From Rhizobium sp. Q54 (lineage in GTDB: Bacteria > Pseudomonadota > Alphaproteobacteria > Reyranellales > Reyranellaceae), in assembly GCA_945903635.1 (NCBI GenBank), contig CAMDOT010000046.1, positions 1 to 32,334 on the forward strand: a stretch of DNA of 32,334 bases, read 5' to 3'. This document shows positions 8,909 to 17,149 of the stretch, piece after piece. Made by a program: the position numbers and the translations under genes. The first letter of the stretch is position 1. Each line of letters begins with the position of its first letter. The notes below the pieces were generated by a model that saw nothing but the letters and a program-made list of their open reading frames with translations, was not told where the DNA came from and did not search any database.

Positions 8909-9469
8909 TTACTCGATGTCCTGACCGATGCGCAGGCTGGCATCGTCGCCCGGCTCGCCGCGCAGCAGACGGCCGAGGCGCGCAATCGCCTGCAAAGTGA
9001 AGAGAAGCGAGCCCAGCGCCAGCGGGAACTGCGTGATCCAGCGCAAGATCTCGCTCTTCTCCGGCGAACGCGACTCGCGCATCCAGGAAAACCACGTCAT
9101 CTCACCCAACGCCCAGGTGAGATAGGCGGCGATCGCGATGCCGCAAACCGTCGAGAACAGGTCGAAGAATCGCGCCACCGGCTTGGGCACGTTCTCGAGC
9201 AGCACGTTGACGCGGATCTGCGCGCCGGCACGCAGTGAATAGGCGGCCCCCATCAGGAACGCAGCACCCATCAGGTAGGCGCTGAATTCCCAGGCGAAAT
9301 AGAGACTGACATTGAACAGATTACGGCATGCGACCTCGGCCACGATCAGGCCGAGGATGGACGCAATGCAGAACGCCGACGCCCAGCCGCCCCACAAGGA
9401 CAGCTCTTCGATCGCGTCGAGGACGCGACCGACCGGATCGGGCGGACGATCTGAAGAACCGACGGACAC
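8909..9469 (-). CDS. dctQ: TRAP transporter small permease subunit (DctQ), GTG start
   Basis: This is a 186-residue protein with four predicted membrane helices: SAFCIASILGLIVAEVA, AYLMGAAFLMGAAYSL, FDLFSTVCGIAIAAYLTW and ITQFPLALGSLLFTLQAIA. FAWEFSAYLMGAAFLMGAAY and the R-AG-Q-IRVN pattern are hallmarks of the DctQ domain. No ATG lies near the correct N-terminus. The GTG at 9469, 2 bp after the dctP stop, gives the usual family length; an open frame extends further upstream but is the wrong frame of dctP. DctQ pairs with DctM in the inner membrane to receive substrate from DctP. Confidence 0.88.
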   Translation of the reverse strand: MSVGSSDRPPDPVGRVLDAIEELSLWGGWASAFCIASILGLIVAEVACRNLFNVSLYFAWEFSAYLMGAAFLMGAAYSLRAGAQIRVNVLLENVPKPVARFFDLFSTVCGIAIAAYLTWALGEMTWFSWMRESRSPEKSEILRWITQFPLALGSLLFTLQAIARLGRLLRGEPGDDASLRIGQDIE

Positions 9470-9471
9470 GA

Positions 9472-10488
9472 TCAGGAGCGTCCCAGGTCCTTCTTGTACT
9501 TGGCGATGATCTCGGCGGCGGCCGGGCCGGCGCGGTCGACGAAGGCCTTCTCCAGGCCCACGGTCTTTGCGCGCATTTCCTTCAGCATCGGCTCCGGCAC
9601 AATGATCATTTCCATGCCGCCCTCGGTCAGGCGCTTGGAGCTGGTCGCGTCGGCCTCGACCGAGACCTTCCAGAACTCGGGCTCGAGCTTGGCCGCCAGA
9701 TCCTTGATGATCTTCTGGTTGGCGGGCGAGATCTTCTTCCAGGTGTCGTTGTTGATGGTGACGATCTGCGAACTCCAGACGTGGTTGGTCTTGTAGAAGT
9801 ACTTGAGGAACTCCCAGAACTTGCCATCGACGCCCGACACCGACGACGTGGTGACGCCGACCACGGCGCCCGACGCCAGCGCCGGCACCGTCTCGCCCCA
9901 CGGGATCTGAACCGCGGCCATGCCGAGCGAATTCACCATGTCGCCGGCCTGGCGATCGGGCACGCGAATCTTGAGGCCCTTCAGGCCATCAAGCGTGTCG
10001 GATTTCGTCTTGGTATGGAGGTACTGCGTCGGCCACGGCACGGTGTAGAGGATCGTCTGGTTGAATTTGGTGGCGATCTTGTCGAACTCGGGCCGCGCGT
10101 ACTTCTGCAGCACCTTGAGCTCTTCGGGATTGGCGACGAGGAACGGCACGCCCTCGATGCCGAGCAGCGGCGCCTCGCCGACCTGCTGGATGTTGAGGAT
10201 ATCGGCCATCGGCACCAGCCCGTCGCGCACGGCGTTGAGCTGCTCCGGTCCCTTGTAGCCCAGCGACCCGCCGGAATGGACGGTGATCACCACCTGGCCA
10301 TTGGTCGCCTTGGCGACTTCCTCGGCGAACCGCTTGGCGTTCTTGGTGTGGAAGTTGCCGTCCGGCCACACTGTCGCCAGATCGAGTTTCATCGGCGCCT
10401 GCGCGCCCACGATCGAAGGCGCACCGATCACCGCCGCCGCACCCGCACCCACGCCTGCCTTCAAGGCCTTCCTGCGTCCCAGTTTCAT
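9472..10488 (-). CDS. dctP: TRAP transporter periplasmic solute-binding protein (DctP)
   Basis: The 338-residue secreted binding protein starts MKLGRRKALKAG, a twin-arginine-like signal, followed by a hydrophobic stretch and a cleavage site near IVGAQA-PMKLD. The mature part shows the DctP fold: LATVWPDGNFHTKNAKRFAE at the start, then GLKIRVPDRQ (about 145-154), whose Arg normally salt-bridges the carboxylate of the ligand. I prefer ATG at 10488, which has a GGGGG run 5 bp upstream; an in-frame ATG at 10500 would add four residues. The gene lies 37 bp after hyuB. Ligands of this family are usually carboxylates, so the imported compound probably carries one. The particular ligand is unknown. 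Confidence 0.92.
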   Translation of the reverse strand: MKLGRRKALKAGVGAGAAAVIGAPSIVGAQAPMKLDLATVWPDGNFHTKNAKRFAEEVAKATNGQVVITVHSGGSLGYKGPEQLNAVRDGLVPMADILNIQQVGEAPLLGIEGVPFLVANPEELKVLQKYARPEFDKIATKFNQTILYTVPWPTQYLHTKTKSDTLDGLKGLKIRVPDRQAGDMVNSLGMAAVQIPWGETVPALASGAVVGVTTSSVSGVDGKFWEFLKYFYKTNHVWSSQIVTINNDTWKKISPANQKIIKDLAAKLEPEFWKVSVEADATSSKRLTEGGMEMIIVPEPMLKEMRAKTVGLEKAFVDRAGPAAAEIIAKYKKDLGRS

Positions 10489-10525
10489 CGAAGCCCCCAT
10501 TTGCTCGTTGATTCCCCGTCCCAGA

Positions 10526-12199
10526 CTACTCGGCCGCCTGTGGCGGCTTGTACGCATAAAGCTTGTCGGCTGTCTCCGGCGAGATCAGCTCGTCGGCGAG
10601 ATCGTTGGCCACCTGGGCGCGATCGCGCTCGGCCGGCGCACCGATGCCGCCACCGCCCGGTGTCATCAGCATCAGGCGGTCGCCCGGCGGGATGAGCTGG
10701 AAGCCCTTGCCCTTGAGGACCTTGCCCGACTTCAACGACAAGAAGCCCGCCTCACCATCGCCGCCGCCGTCGCGACCGCGCGCCGGATAGTCGATCCGGT
10801 CGAAGGCCGCAAGCAGGTCGAACGGCTCGTCGATGCCGCTTTCGATCTCCATGATCTGGCCGAGGCCGCCGCGGGTGCGGCCGGCACCGCCCGAATCGGG
10901 TCGGAATTCCTTGCGCCAGAAAATGAGGGGCGTCTGGGTCTCGGCGATCTCGACCGGTGTGCCGCGCACGCCACTAGGATAGGCGGTGGCCGAGAGGCCA
11001 TCCTTGTCCGGCCGTGCACCCGTACCACCGTTCGAGGTGATGGTCATGCCGAAGCCGTAGTTGCCGCCTTCGCCGCCCGCCACATGGCCGCGCACGTTGA
11101 TGTTCCACAGGCACGACGTGCCCTCGGCCGGCACGCGATCGGGAATGACCTGGCGCAGGCAGCCGAAAGCCACATCCGGCAGCATCTGGCCGATGACGTG
11201 GCGCGAGGCCACAGCGTTGGGCTTGGGCGCGTTCAGGATGCAGCCCTCGGGTGCCGATACGGTGAGCGGCTCGAGCGATCCGGCATTGTTGGGAATGTGG
11301 GTGGCCACGACGCAGCCCAGGCCGAACACAGTGTAGGCGGTCGTGTAGGCGTGCGGCACGTTGATGCCGCGGGCGGAGACGCCCGTCGTGCCGGTGTAGT
11401 CGACATGGATGCCGCTGTCGGAGATGGTGAGCGCAGCCGCGAGCGTCACCGGCTCATCGTAGCCGTCGACCGTCATGCTGTTGTGCCAGGTGCCTTTCGG
11501 CAGCTTGGCGATCTCGGCCAGCACCGCCTCGCGCGAACGGGCGATGATGTGCTCGCCGAGCTGATCCAGTGTGTCGATGCCGAACTCGTCCATCATCTCG
11601 ATCAGTCGACGGCTGCCGACGTCGTTGCAGCCGGCCAGCGAGTAGACATCGCCCTCGGTGTCGACCGGCTGGCGCGTGTTGGCGCAGATCATCGCCATCA
11701 GCGTCTCGTTCACCTTGCCGTGGTCGAACAGCTTCAGCATCGGGATGTAGAGGCCCTCCATGAACACGTCGGTGGCATCAGGACCGAAGCCGATGCCGCC
11801 AATGTCCATGAGATGGCTGGTGCAGGAGAACAGAGCCACCAGCTTGTCGTTGCGGAAGCAGGGCGTGGTGATGACGAAGTCGTTGAGATGGCCGGTGCCC
11901 ATCCACGGATCGTTGGTGATGTAGGCGTCGCCCGGCTTCATCGTGTCGACCGGGAAGTAGCGTAGGAAATGCTTCACCGACTCGGCCATCGAGTTCACAT
12001 GGCCCGGCGTTCCGGTGATGGCCTGGGCCAGCATGCGACCCTGGAGGTCGAAGATGCCGGCCGAGAGGTCGCCCGCCTCGCGCACGATCGGGCTGAAGGC
12101 AGTGCGCATCAACGTCTGCGCCTGCTCCTCGACCACGGCGATCAGCCGGTTCCACATGATCTGCAGATCGATCAGCCCGACGCTGTTGGACTGGCTCAT
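10526..12199 (-). CDS. hyuB: Hydantoinase B / oxoprolinase family subunit
   Basis: The 557-residue cytosolic subunit partners with HyuA to hydrolyse a cyclic amide (hydantoin, N-methylhydantoin or 5-oxoproline type), usually with ATP. Typical features are SPIVREAGDLSAGIFD (about 37-52), YITNDPWMGTGHLNDF (about 99-114), where metal-binding residues of the family lie, and the glycine-rich LMTPGGGGIGAPAERD near the C-terminus. A strong Shine-Dalgarno (GAGGAG) precedes the ATG at 12199, 24 bp after the hyuA stop. Length fits the family. The same subunits occur in ATP-dependent N-methylhydantoinase of creatinine breakdown and in acetone/acetophenone carboxylase relatives, so the substrate needs context: here a TRAP importer and an N-demethylating flavoprotein favour a cyclic N-compound. 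Confidence 0.92.
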   Translation of the reverse strand: MSQSNSVGLIDLQIMWNRLIAVVEEQAQTLMRTAFSPIVREAGDLSAGIFDLQGRMLAQAITGTPGHVNSMAESVKHFLRYFPVDTMKPGDAYITNDPWMGTGHLNDFVITTPCFRNDKLVALFSCTSHLMDIGGIGFGPDATDVFMEGLYIPMLKLFDHGKVNETLMAMICANTRQPVDTEGDVYSLAGCNDVGSRRLIEMMDEFGIDTLDQLGEHIIARSREAVLAEIAKLPKGTWHNSMTVDGYDEPVTLAAALTISDSGIHVDYTGTTGVSARGINVPHAYTTAYTVFGLGCVVATHIPNNAGSLEPLTVSAPEGCILNAPKPNAVASRHVIGQMLPDVAFGCLRQVIPDRVPAEGTSCLWNINVRGHVAGGEGGNYGFGMTITSNGGTGARPDKDGLSATAYPSGVRGTPVEIAETQTPLIFWRKEFRPDSGGAGRTRGGLGQIMEIESGIDEPFDLLAAFDRIDYPARGRDGGGDGEAGFLSLKSGKVLKGKGFQLIPPGDRLMLMTPGGGGIGAPAERDRAQVANDLADELISPETADKLYAYKPPQAAE

Positions 12200-12223
12200 G
12201 ACCCTCTCCTCACCCGACCCGCC

Positions 12224-14302
12224 TCACCCGACCCGGCGGTCCATAACGATACAGCCGGAGGCATCGATATGCGCGGTAAAACTGGCCGAGATATAGGTCG
12301 AAGTCTCGTCTTCGGCCACGATCGCCGGGCCCGGGAAGGCGCTGCCCGGCGGCAATTGCTCACGGCGATAGACCGGCACCTCGGTGGTCCGGCCGCTACG
12401 GCCGTCGAACACAGGGCGGCGGCCGACCGGTTGAGGCATTGGCGCCGCAGGTGCTGCACCCTGCACCGCCGGCAGGTTGGTTTCGGTCGAGACCTGGACG
12501 GACCAGCTCAGGATCTCGATCGCCGCATTGGGAATATGGCGCTCGAACAGCAACGCATAGTCGCGCTCGTAGGCCGTGCGCAGTCCCTCGGCGTCACTCG
12601 CCACCAGCGGCCGCTGTGGCAGCACGACCATGATCTCGTGGCCTTGGCCAACGTAGCGCATGAAAGCCGCGCGGCGCTCGAAGGTCTTCATGCCGCGGGC
12701 ACCGGGCGCCACCAGCGCCGTCGCCTCGGCGCTCATTTCGCCCAGGAGCTGCGAGGCGGAGGCGGCGTCGAAGGCGTCGAGCCGCATGTAGCGGCTGCGC
12801 ACCAGTTCGAAGGACACGGGTGCCGCCAGAAAACCCACCGCCGAGCCCACACCGGCGTTGGGCGGCACGATCACGCGCTGAACACCGATCTTCTCGGCGA
12901 CGCGCGCGGCATGCAGCGGCGCGCCACCGCCGAAGGCGATCAGATTGTACTGGTTGACCACGGCGCCGCGCTCGACGGCATGGACCCGGGCGGCGCTCGC
13001 CATGTTCTCGGAGACCATCTCGTAGATGGCATAGGCCGCCATGTCGGTCGACAGCCCGAGTCCCTGGGCGACATCGCGGTCGAGCGCGCCCTTGGCCGCT
13101 TCAAGATCGAGCGCGATCGTGCCGCCGGCAAAATCCTTGGGATCGATCGTGCCCAGCACGACATTGGCATCGGTCACCGCGGGATGCCGGCCCCCACGGC
13201 CGTAACATGCTGGCCCGGGCTCGGCGCCGGCACTCTCCGGCCCCACCGTGACGCGCTTCAACGCATCGAGTCGGGCGATCGAGCCGCCGCCTGCCCCGAT
13301 CTCGACCATCTCGATCACGGGAATGCGCACCGGCAGGCCCGAGCCTTTCAGGAAGCGGGCCGCGCGGTCGACCTCGAACAGCCGCGCAGTGTGCGGCGTA
13401 TAGTCGTCGATCAGGCAGATCTTGGCCGTCGTGCCCCCCATGTCGTAGCTCAGCGCGCGCTTTTCACCGGCGCGGGCCGCCACTTGTGCAGCAAAAATCG
13501 CGCCGCCTGCCGGGCCGGACTCGATCAGGCGAACGGGAAAGCGCCGCGCCGTCTCGATGGCGGTGAGGCCGCCGCCCGACGTCACGAGATAGATCGTGCC
13601 CTTGAACTTCTCGACGGCAAGGGCTGCCTGCATGCGCTCGAGATAGGAGTCCATGAGTGGCTGCACGTAGGCGTTGGCCACCGCCGTCGAGGTGCGCTCA
13701 TACTCCCGCACTTCCGGGCAGACCTCGCTGGAGAGCGTCACTTTGAGGCCGGGCTGCTCGGCGTGCAGGATCTCGCGCGTCCGCCGCTCGTGGTCCGGGT
13801 TGACGTAGGCGTGCATGAACGCCACGGCGACGCTTTCGATGCCCTGGGCGCCTAACTCGGCCGCGACGGCGCGCACGGCGGCCTCATCGAGTGCCAACCG
13901 CACCTTGCCGTGCACATCCATGCGCTCGGGAACCGTGAAGCGCAGCGCGCGCGGCACCAGCGGGCGTGGTTTTTCGATGCTGAGGTCGTACTGGTCGTAG
14001 CGGCTCTCGTTGGCGATATCGAGAACGTCGCGGAAGCCTTCGGTGGCGATCAGGGCCGTGCGTGCGCCACGGCGTTCGATCACGGCGTTGGTGGCGAGCG
14101 TCGTGCCGTGGACGAAGACCTCGACATCGCCGAAGCCACGGCCGGAATCAGCCAAAATCAGGCGCACGCCGTCGAGAACCGCCTCTTCCGGCCGCTGCGG
14201 CGTTGTCAGCAGCTTGCGGGTCAGCCGTCGCCCGCCTGCTTCCAGCACCACATCCGTAAACGTCCCGCCAATGTCGACGGCAATACGCAAATCCCTGACC
14301 AC
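12224..14302 (-). CDS. hyuA: Hydantoinase A / oxoprolinase family subunit, GTG start
   Basis: This 692-residue ATPase-fold subunit of the HyuAB amidohydrolase has the ASKHA phosphate motif DIGGTFTDVV at residues 10-19, HGTTLATNAVIERRGA near 68-83, SGPAGG, then YDMGGTTAKICLI and the signature EIGAGGGSIA followed by VGPESAGAEPGPACYGRGG and TDANVVLG. The reading frame stays open far upstream, but family homology begins at the GTG at 14302 (MVRDLRIAVDIGG), with GGAG 5 bp before it. It is the first gene of the eight-gene operon. A MloK1-like channel is transcribed away from it across a 96-bp gap that probably holds promoters for both. It acts together with HyuB. Confidence 0.92.
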   Translation of the reverse strand: MVRDLRIAVDIGGTFTDVVLEAGGRRLTRKLLTTPQRPEEAVLDGVRLILADSGRGFGDVEVFVHGTTLATNAVIERRGARTALIATEGFRDVLDIANESRYDQYDLSIEKPRPLVPRALRFTVPERMDVHGKVRLALDEAAVRAVAAELGAQGIESVAVAFMHAYVNPDHERRTREILHAEQPGLKVTLSSEVCPEVREYERTSTAVANAYVQPLMDSYLERMQAALAVEKFKGTIYLVTSGGGLTAIETARRFPVRLIESGPAGGAIFAAQVAARAGEKRALSYDMGGTTAKICLIDDYTPHTARLFEVDRAARFLKGSGLPVRIPVIEMVEIGAGGGSIARLDALKRVTVGPESAGAEPGPACYGRGGRHPAVTDANVVLGTIDPKDFAGGTIALDLEAAKGALDRDVAQGLGLSTDMAAYAIYEMVSENMASAARVHAVERGAVVNQYNLIAFGGGAPLHAARVAEKIGVQRVIVPPNAGVGSAVGFLAAPVSFELVRSRYMRLDAFDAASASQLLGEMSAEATALVAPGARGMKTFERRAAFMRYVGQGHEIMVVLPQRPLVASDAEGLRTAYERDYALLFERHIPNAAIEILSWSVQVSTETNLPAVQGAAPAAPMPQPVGRRPVFDGRSGRTTEVPVYRREQLPPGSAFPGPAIVAEDETSTYISASFTAHIDASGCIVMDRRVG

Positions 14303-14339
14303 TGCTGCTCCAAGCTCCTGTCCCACGGATGCGGGCGCG

Positions 14340-14392
14340 ACCGTAGACCGGCCTCCTCCGCGTTGCAATTCGCAGGCCAGCGCGCCTATGGT
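14340..14392. promoter_or_regulatory. Putative divergent promoters sharing a palindromic -35 (hyuA operon / channel)
   Basis: TTGCAA at 14363-14368 is its own reverse complement. On the plus strand it is followed after 18 bp by TATGGT (14387-14392), 6 bp before the channel GTG. On the minus strand it is followed after 17 bp by TACGGT (14345-14340), in front of hyuA. The -10 elements match the sigma-70 consensus only partly, so this is a suggestion. If real, the two transcripts would compete for one -35, and the channel mRNA would be nearly leaderless. Confidence 0.35.
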
Positions 14393-14398
14393 CACCCT

Positions 14399-15592
14399 GT
14401 GACGGCCCACGCCTCCAGTCTCCGAGCGCGCATTCATGCGCTGCTGCATTTCACCGATCCCAGCGACGCGGGACGCCGGTGGCGGCGGCTGCACCTCTGC
14501 GTGCTTGGTGCTGGCCTATTCGCCGTGATCCTGCTGTCGATCGACGGCCTCCCACCCGATACGCGAAACGCCCTGCGCTACGCGATCTGGGCGGTCGCCA
14601 ACCTGTTCTTCATCGAGTACCTCGTGCGGCTGTGGGTGGCGCCGGAGGAAGGGCGCTACAGAGAGACCTCCTCCACGATGGCCCGCCTGCAGTGGGCGAT
14701 GTCGCTGCCGGGTCTGGTCGGGCTCCTGGCCACCGTGCCGATATTCATGTGGCTGGCCGGCTACCGCATCGTGGGCGCCGATGCCGCGTCGATCTTCTGT
14801 GCCCTGTGGATCCTCAAGCTCGGCCTGCACGCCCCCGCGCTCGGGACCCTGGCCCGCGTCGTGTCGAACGAACGCGCGCCGATCGCCGGCGTCCTGGTCC
14901 TGTTCTTCATCGTCCTCGTGATCGCCGCGACCGCAGCGCACATGCTCGAGCGCGGACGTCAGCCCGAGGCGTTCGGCAGCCTTCCCTCCGCCCTGTGGTG
15001 GGCCGTCGTGACGCTGACCACGACGGGCTACGGCGACGTGGTGCCGGTCACGGTGGGCGGGCGCCTGGTCGGCTCCGTCCTGATGATCAGCGGCATTTCC
15101 GTGCTCGCCATCATGACCGGCGTGCTCGCGACCGGCTTCTCCCAGGAAGAGCGGCGGCGCGAGTATCTCAGGGTCTGGGAACAGGTGGCGCGCGTGCCGA
15201 TCTTCGCCGCCCTGGGCGTCGTCACCTTGTCCGAGATCGTGGGCAAGTTGCGAACCCGCTACTATCCCTCGCACGTCACCATCATGCGGCGTGGCGATCC
15301 CGGCGACTCGATGTTCTTCATTTCCAGCGGCGAGTGCGAAGTCCGCTTGCCGAGCGGCGGCACCGTGAGGCTTGGCGAAGGCGCCTTCTTCGGCGAAATG
15401 GCACTTCTGGAGCGCCAGCCGCGGTCCGCCACCGTGGCGACGGCACGACCGACCACATTGCTGGTGCTGTATGCCAGCGATTTCTACGAGATCGCCTCGC
15501 GCATCCCAGCCCTCGCCGAAGCCGTCGAAATGGAGGCGAAGCGGCGGCGCGAGGAGAACCTCGAACGAATGGCGGGTGAACCCAGGCGATGA
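14399..15592 (+). CDS. MloK1-like cyclic-nucleotide-gated potassium channel
   Basis: The 397-residue inner-membrane channel is predicted to open when cAMP (or cGMP) binds. Six hydrophobic segments span about residues 31-240. The pore loop carries the K+ filter TTTGYGD at 207-213, followed by S6 (LVGSVLMISGISVLAIMTGVLATGF). A C-linker (about 250-290) leads to a cyclic-nucleotide-binding domain whose phosphate cassette FGEMALL (331-337) and PRSATV (341-346) includes Arg342 and Ser343, the phosphate-contacting pair in MloK1. The arrangement WWAVVTLTTTGYGD, ATGFSQE-RR and FFGEMALLERQPRSATV closely resembles Mesorhizobium loti MloK1. S4 lacks a regular charge ladder, so it is probably not voltage gated. 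Start: GTG at 14399 without a clear Shine-Dalgarno; the residues before it are not channel-like. It is transcribed divergently from hyuA. Confidence 0.88.
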   Translation: MTAHASSLRARIHALLHFTDPSDAGRRWRRLHLCVLGAGLFAVILLSIDGLPPDTRNALRYAIWAVANLFFIEYLVRLWVAPEEGRYRETSSTMARLQWAMSLPGLVGLLATVPIFMWLAGYRIVGADAASIFCALWILKLGLHAPALGTLARVVSNERAPIAGVLVLFFIVLVIAATAAHMLERGRQPEAFGSLPSALWWAVVTLTTTGYGDVVPVTVGGRLVGSVLMISGISVLAIMTGVLATGFSQEERRREYLRVWEQVARVPIFAALGVVTLSEIVGKLRTRYYPSHVTIMRRGDPGDSMFFISSGECEVRLPSGGTVRLGEGAFFGEMALLERQPRSATVATARPTTLLVLYASDFYEIASRIPALAEAVEMEAKRRREENLERMAGEPRR

Positions 15593-15593
15593 T

Positions 15594-15713
15594 TGAAACC
15601 GAATGACCAGCGTCATGGGAGGCACCTATCCCGGGGCCGGTGTCACCATTGGCCCGGCCCTCACCTTCGGCTATATCGCGGCCCGACACGCGGCCTCCTC
15701 GGCCAGCCGCTGA
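15594..15713 (+). pseudogene. Relic of a KstD/FAD_binding_2-type dehydrogenase C-terminus
   Basis: Codons 15597-15713 read [16 protein letters not shown], then [18 protein letters not shown] and a short tail to TGA at 711-713 of that kilobase. The [23 protein letters not shown] pattern is the flavin-contacting last strand and helix of 3-ketosteroid-dehydrogenase-like and related FAD_binding_2 flavoproteins (about 550 residues when whole). Everything upstream is missing: the frame meets a TGA at 15594, two bases after the channel stop. An ATG at 15603 could start a 36-residue peptide, but without the flavin domain it would be inert. I read it as the 3' scar of a deleted gene left between the channel and manC. 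Confidence 0.7.
15649..15677 (+). promoter_or_regulatory. Possible sigma-70 promoter for manC-amidinotransferase
   Basis: TTGGCC (15649-15654), a 17-bp spacer and TATATC (15672-15677) lie 63 bp before the manC ATG, inside the dehydrogenase relic. Each hexamer matches consensus at four of six positions. In GC-rich DNA this can arise by chance, so support is modest. Confidence 0.3.
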
Positions 15714-15740
15714 TTGCCCCAGCCAATGAAAGCCGTCTGA

Positions 15741-17147
15741 ATGTCGCTCATCACTCCCGTTATCCTGGTCGGAGGCTCCGGCAAGCGACTGTGGCCGCTG
15801 TCGCGCGAGAGCATGCCCAAGCAGTTCGTTCCCCTGCTCGGCAAGCAGTCGACCTTCCAGCAGACACTTCTGCGCGTCGCCGATCGCACCCTGTTCGGCA
15901 AGCCCGTGATCGCAACCAACGATGCCTATCGCTTCATGTGCGAAGGCCAGGCCAAGGATATCGGCATCGAGATCGACATACTGGTCGAGCCGTCTCGCCG
16001 CGACTCGGGGCCCGCCATGGCCGCCGCCGCCGCCTACACGCGTGGGCTCGGCGCCAAGGCCGTGCTGGCGCTGGCGTCGGACCATCTGGTGATTGGCGCC
16101 GAAGAATTCCTTGCCGGCTGCCGCGAAGGCCTCGCCGCCGTCGAGAAGGGCGGCATCGTCACCTTCGGCATCCCGCCGACGGAACCCAAGACCGACTACG
16201 GCTACATCCGCCCCGGCAGCGAGCGTATCGGGCCGGTGATGAAGGTTGCCGCCTTCGTCGAGAAGCCCAATGCCCAGACGGCGCTGCGCTACATCGCCGA
16301 AGGCCTGCTGTGGAACAGCGGCAACTTCCTGTTCCCGCCCGCGCTGCTGCTGTCGGAGATGGCCCGTTTCGAGCCCGAGATGGCCGCCGCCGCCGAAGAG
16401 GCCGTGGCCAAGGCCAAGAAGGTCGGCTCGACGGTATTCCTCGACGCCGAGGCTTTTGCCAAGGCACCGGCCAAGTCGATCGACTATGCGGTCATGGAAC
16501 GCACCGACAAGTGCTGGGTCGTGCCCGCCCGCTTCCGCTGGTCCGACCTCGGCACCTGGGATGCCCTGCTCGATGTCGGCCAGGCCGATAACGAGGGCAA
16601 CGTCACCGAAGGACCGGTCGAGATCGATCACGTGCGCAATTCGTACATCCGATCCGACGGTCCCCTGACCGCCGTGATCGGCGTCGAGGACGTGGTCGTC
16701 GTGTCGATGAATGACGCCGTGCTGGTCGGTCATCGCGACAATCTTCCACGGCTGAAAGACGTCGTGCAGCGCATGTCGGATGGCAAGCATCGGGCGGCGA
16801 CCGAACATGCCGTGATGCACCGCCCGTGGGGCAGCTACCAGGATATCGACCGCGGCGAACGGTTCCGCGCCAAGCGCCTGACCGTCAATCCCAACGGCAA
16901 ACTCAGCCTGCAGAGCCATAAGCGGCGGGCCGAGCACTGGGTCGTCGTCAAGGGCGTCGCCGAAGTGACGCTCGACGGAAAGATCATGACCCTGCATGAA
17001 AACGAGTCGGTCTATATCCCGATGGGCGGCATCCATCGGCTTGCCAACCCGGGGACCGAACCGCTCGAAGTCGTCGAAGTGCAGACCGGCGACTATCTCG
17101 AGGAAGACGACATCACCCGCTACGAAGACATCTACGCCCGCGTTTGA
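15741..17147 (+). CDS. manC: Mannose-1-phosphate guanylyltransferase / mannose-6-phosphate isomerase
   Basis: The 468-residue cytosolic enzyme makes GDP-mannose from mannose-1-phosphate and GTP. The N-terminal nucleotidyltransferase has the signature GGSGKRLWPLSRESMPKQF (11-29), DSGPA near 88-92 and the substrate motif FVEKP at 172-176, followed by WNSGNFLF. The C-terminal cupin (about 354-460), with HRPWGSYQ, LSLQSHKRRAEHW and IPMGGIHRLAN, is the type II phosphomannose isomerase domain, so the protein may catalyse both steps as in AlgA/XanB. The gene follows the dehydrogenase relic and is 2 bp upstream of the amidinotransferase. Its product would feed the two CslA-like synthases encoded convergently just downstream, which implies a mannose-containing glycan. 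The symbol follows the common name of the family. Confidence 0.92.
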   Translation: MSLITPVILVGGSGKRLWPLSRESMPKQFVPLLGKQSTFQQTLLRVADRTLFGKPVIATNDAYRFMCEGQAKDIGIEIDILVEPSRRDSGPAMAAAAAYTRGLGAKAVLALASDHLVIGAEEFLAGCREGLAAVEKGGIVTFGIPPTEPKTDYGYIRPGSERIGPVMKVAAFVEKPNAQTALRYIAEGLLWNSGNFLFPPALLLSEMARFEPEMAAAAEEAVAKAKKVGSTVFLDAEAFAKAPAKSIDYAVMERTDKCWVVPARFRWSDLGTWDALLDVGQADNEGNVTEGPVEIDHVRNSYIRSDGPLTAVIGVEDVVVVSMNDAVLVGHRDNLPRLKDVVQRMSDGKHRAATEHAVMHRPWGSYQDIDRGERFRAKRLTVNPNGKLSLQSHKRRAEHWVVVKGVAEVTLDGKIMTLHENESVYIPMGGIHRLANPGTEPLEVVEVQTGDYLEEDDITRYEDIYARV

Positions 17148-17149
17148 CG

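Noticed and set aside
9475..9901. Apparent 144-residue N-terminal extension of DctQ
   Set aside because: The residues are an out-of-frame reading of dctP. DctQ homology starts just after the GTG at 9469, which gives the normal family length.
14303..14494. Longer HyuA beginning at 14494
   Set aside because: The extra 64 residues overlap the divergent channel gene and are not HyuA-like; the family N-terminus begins directly after the GTG at 14302.
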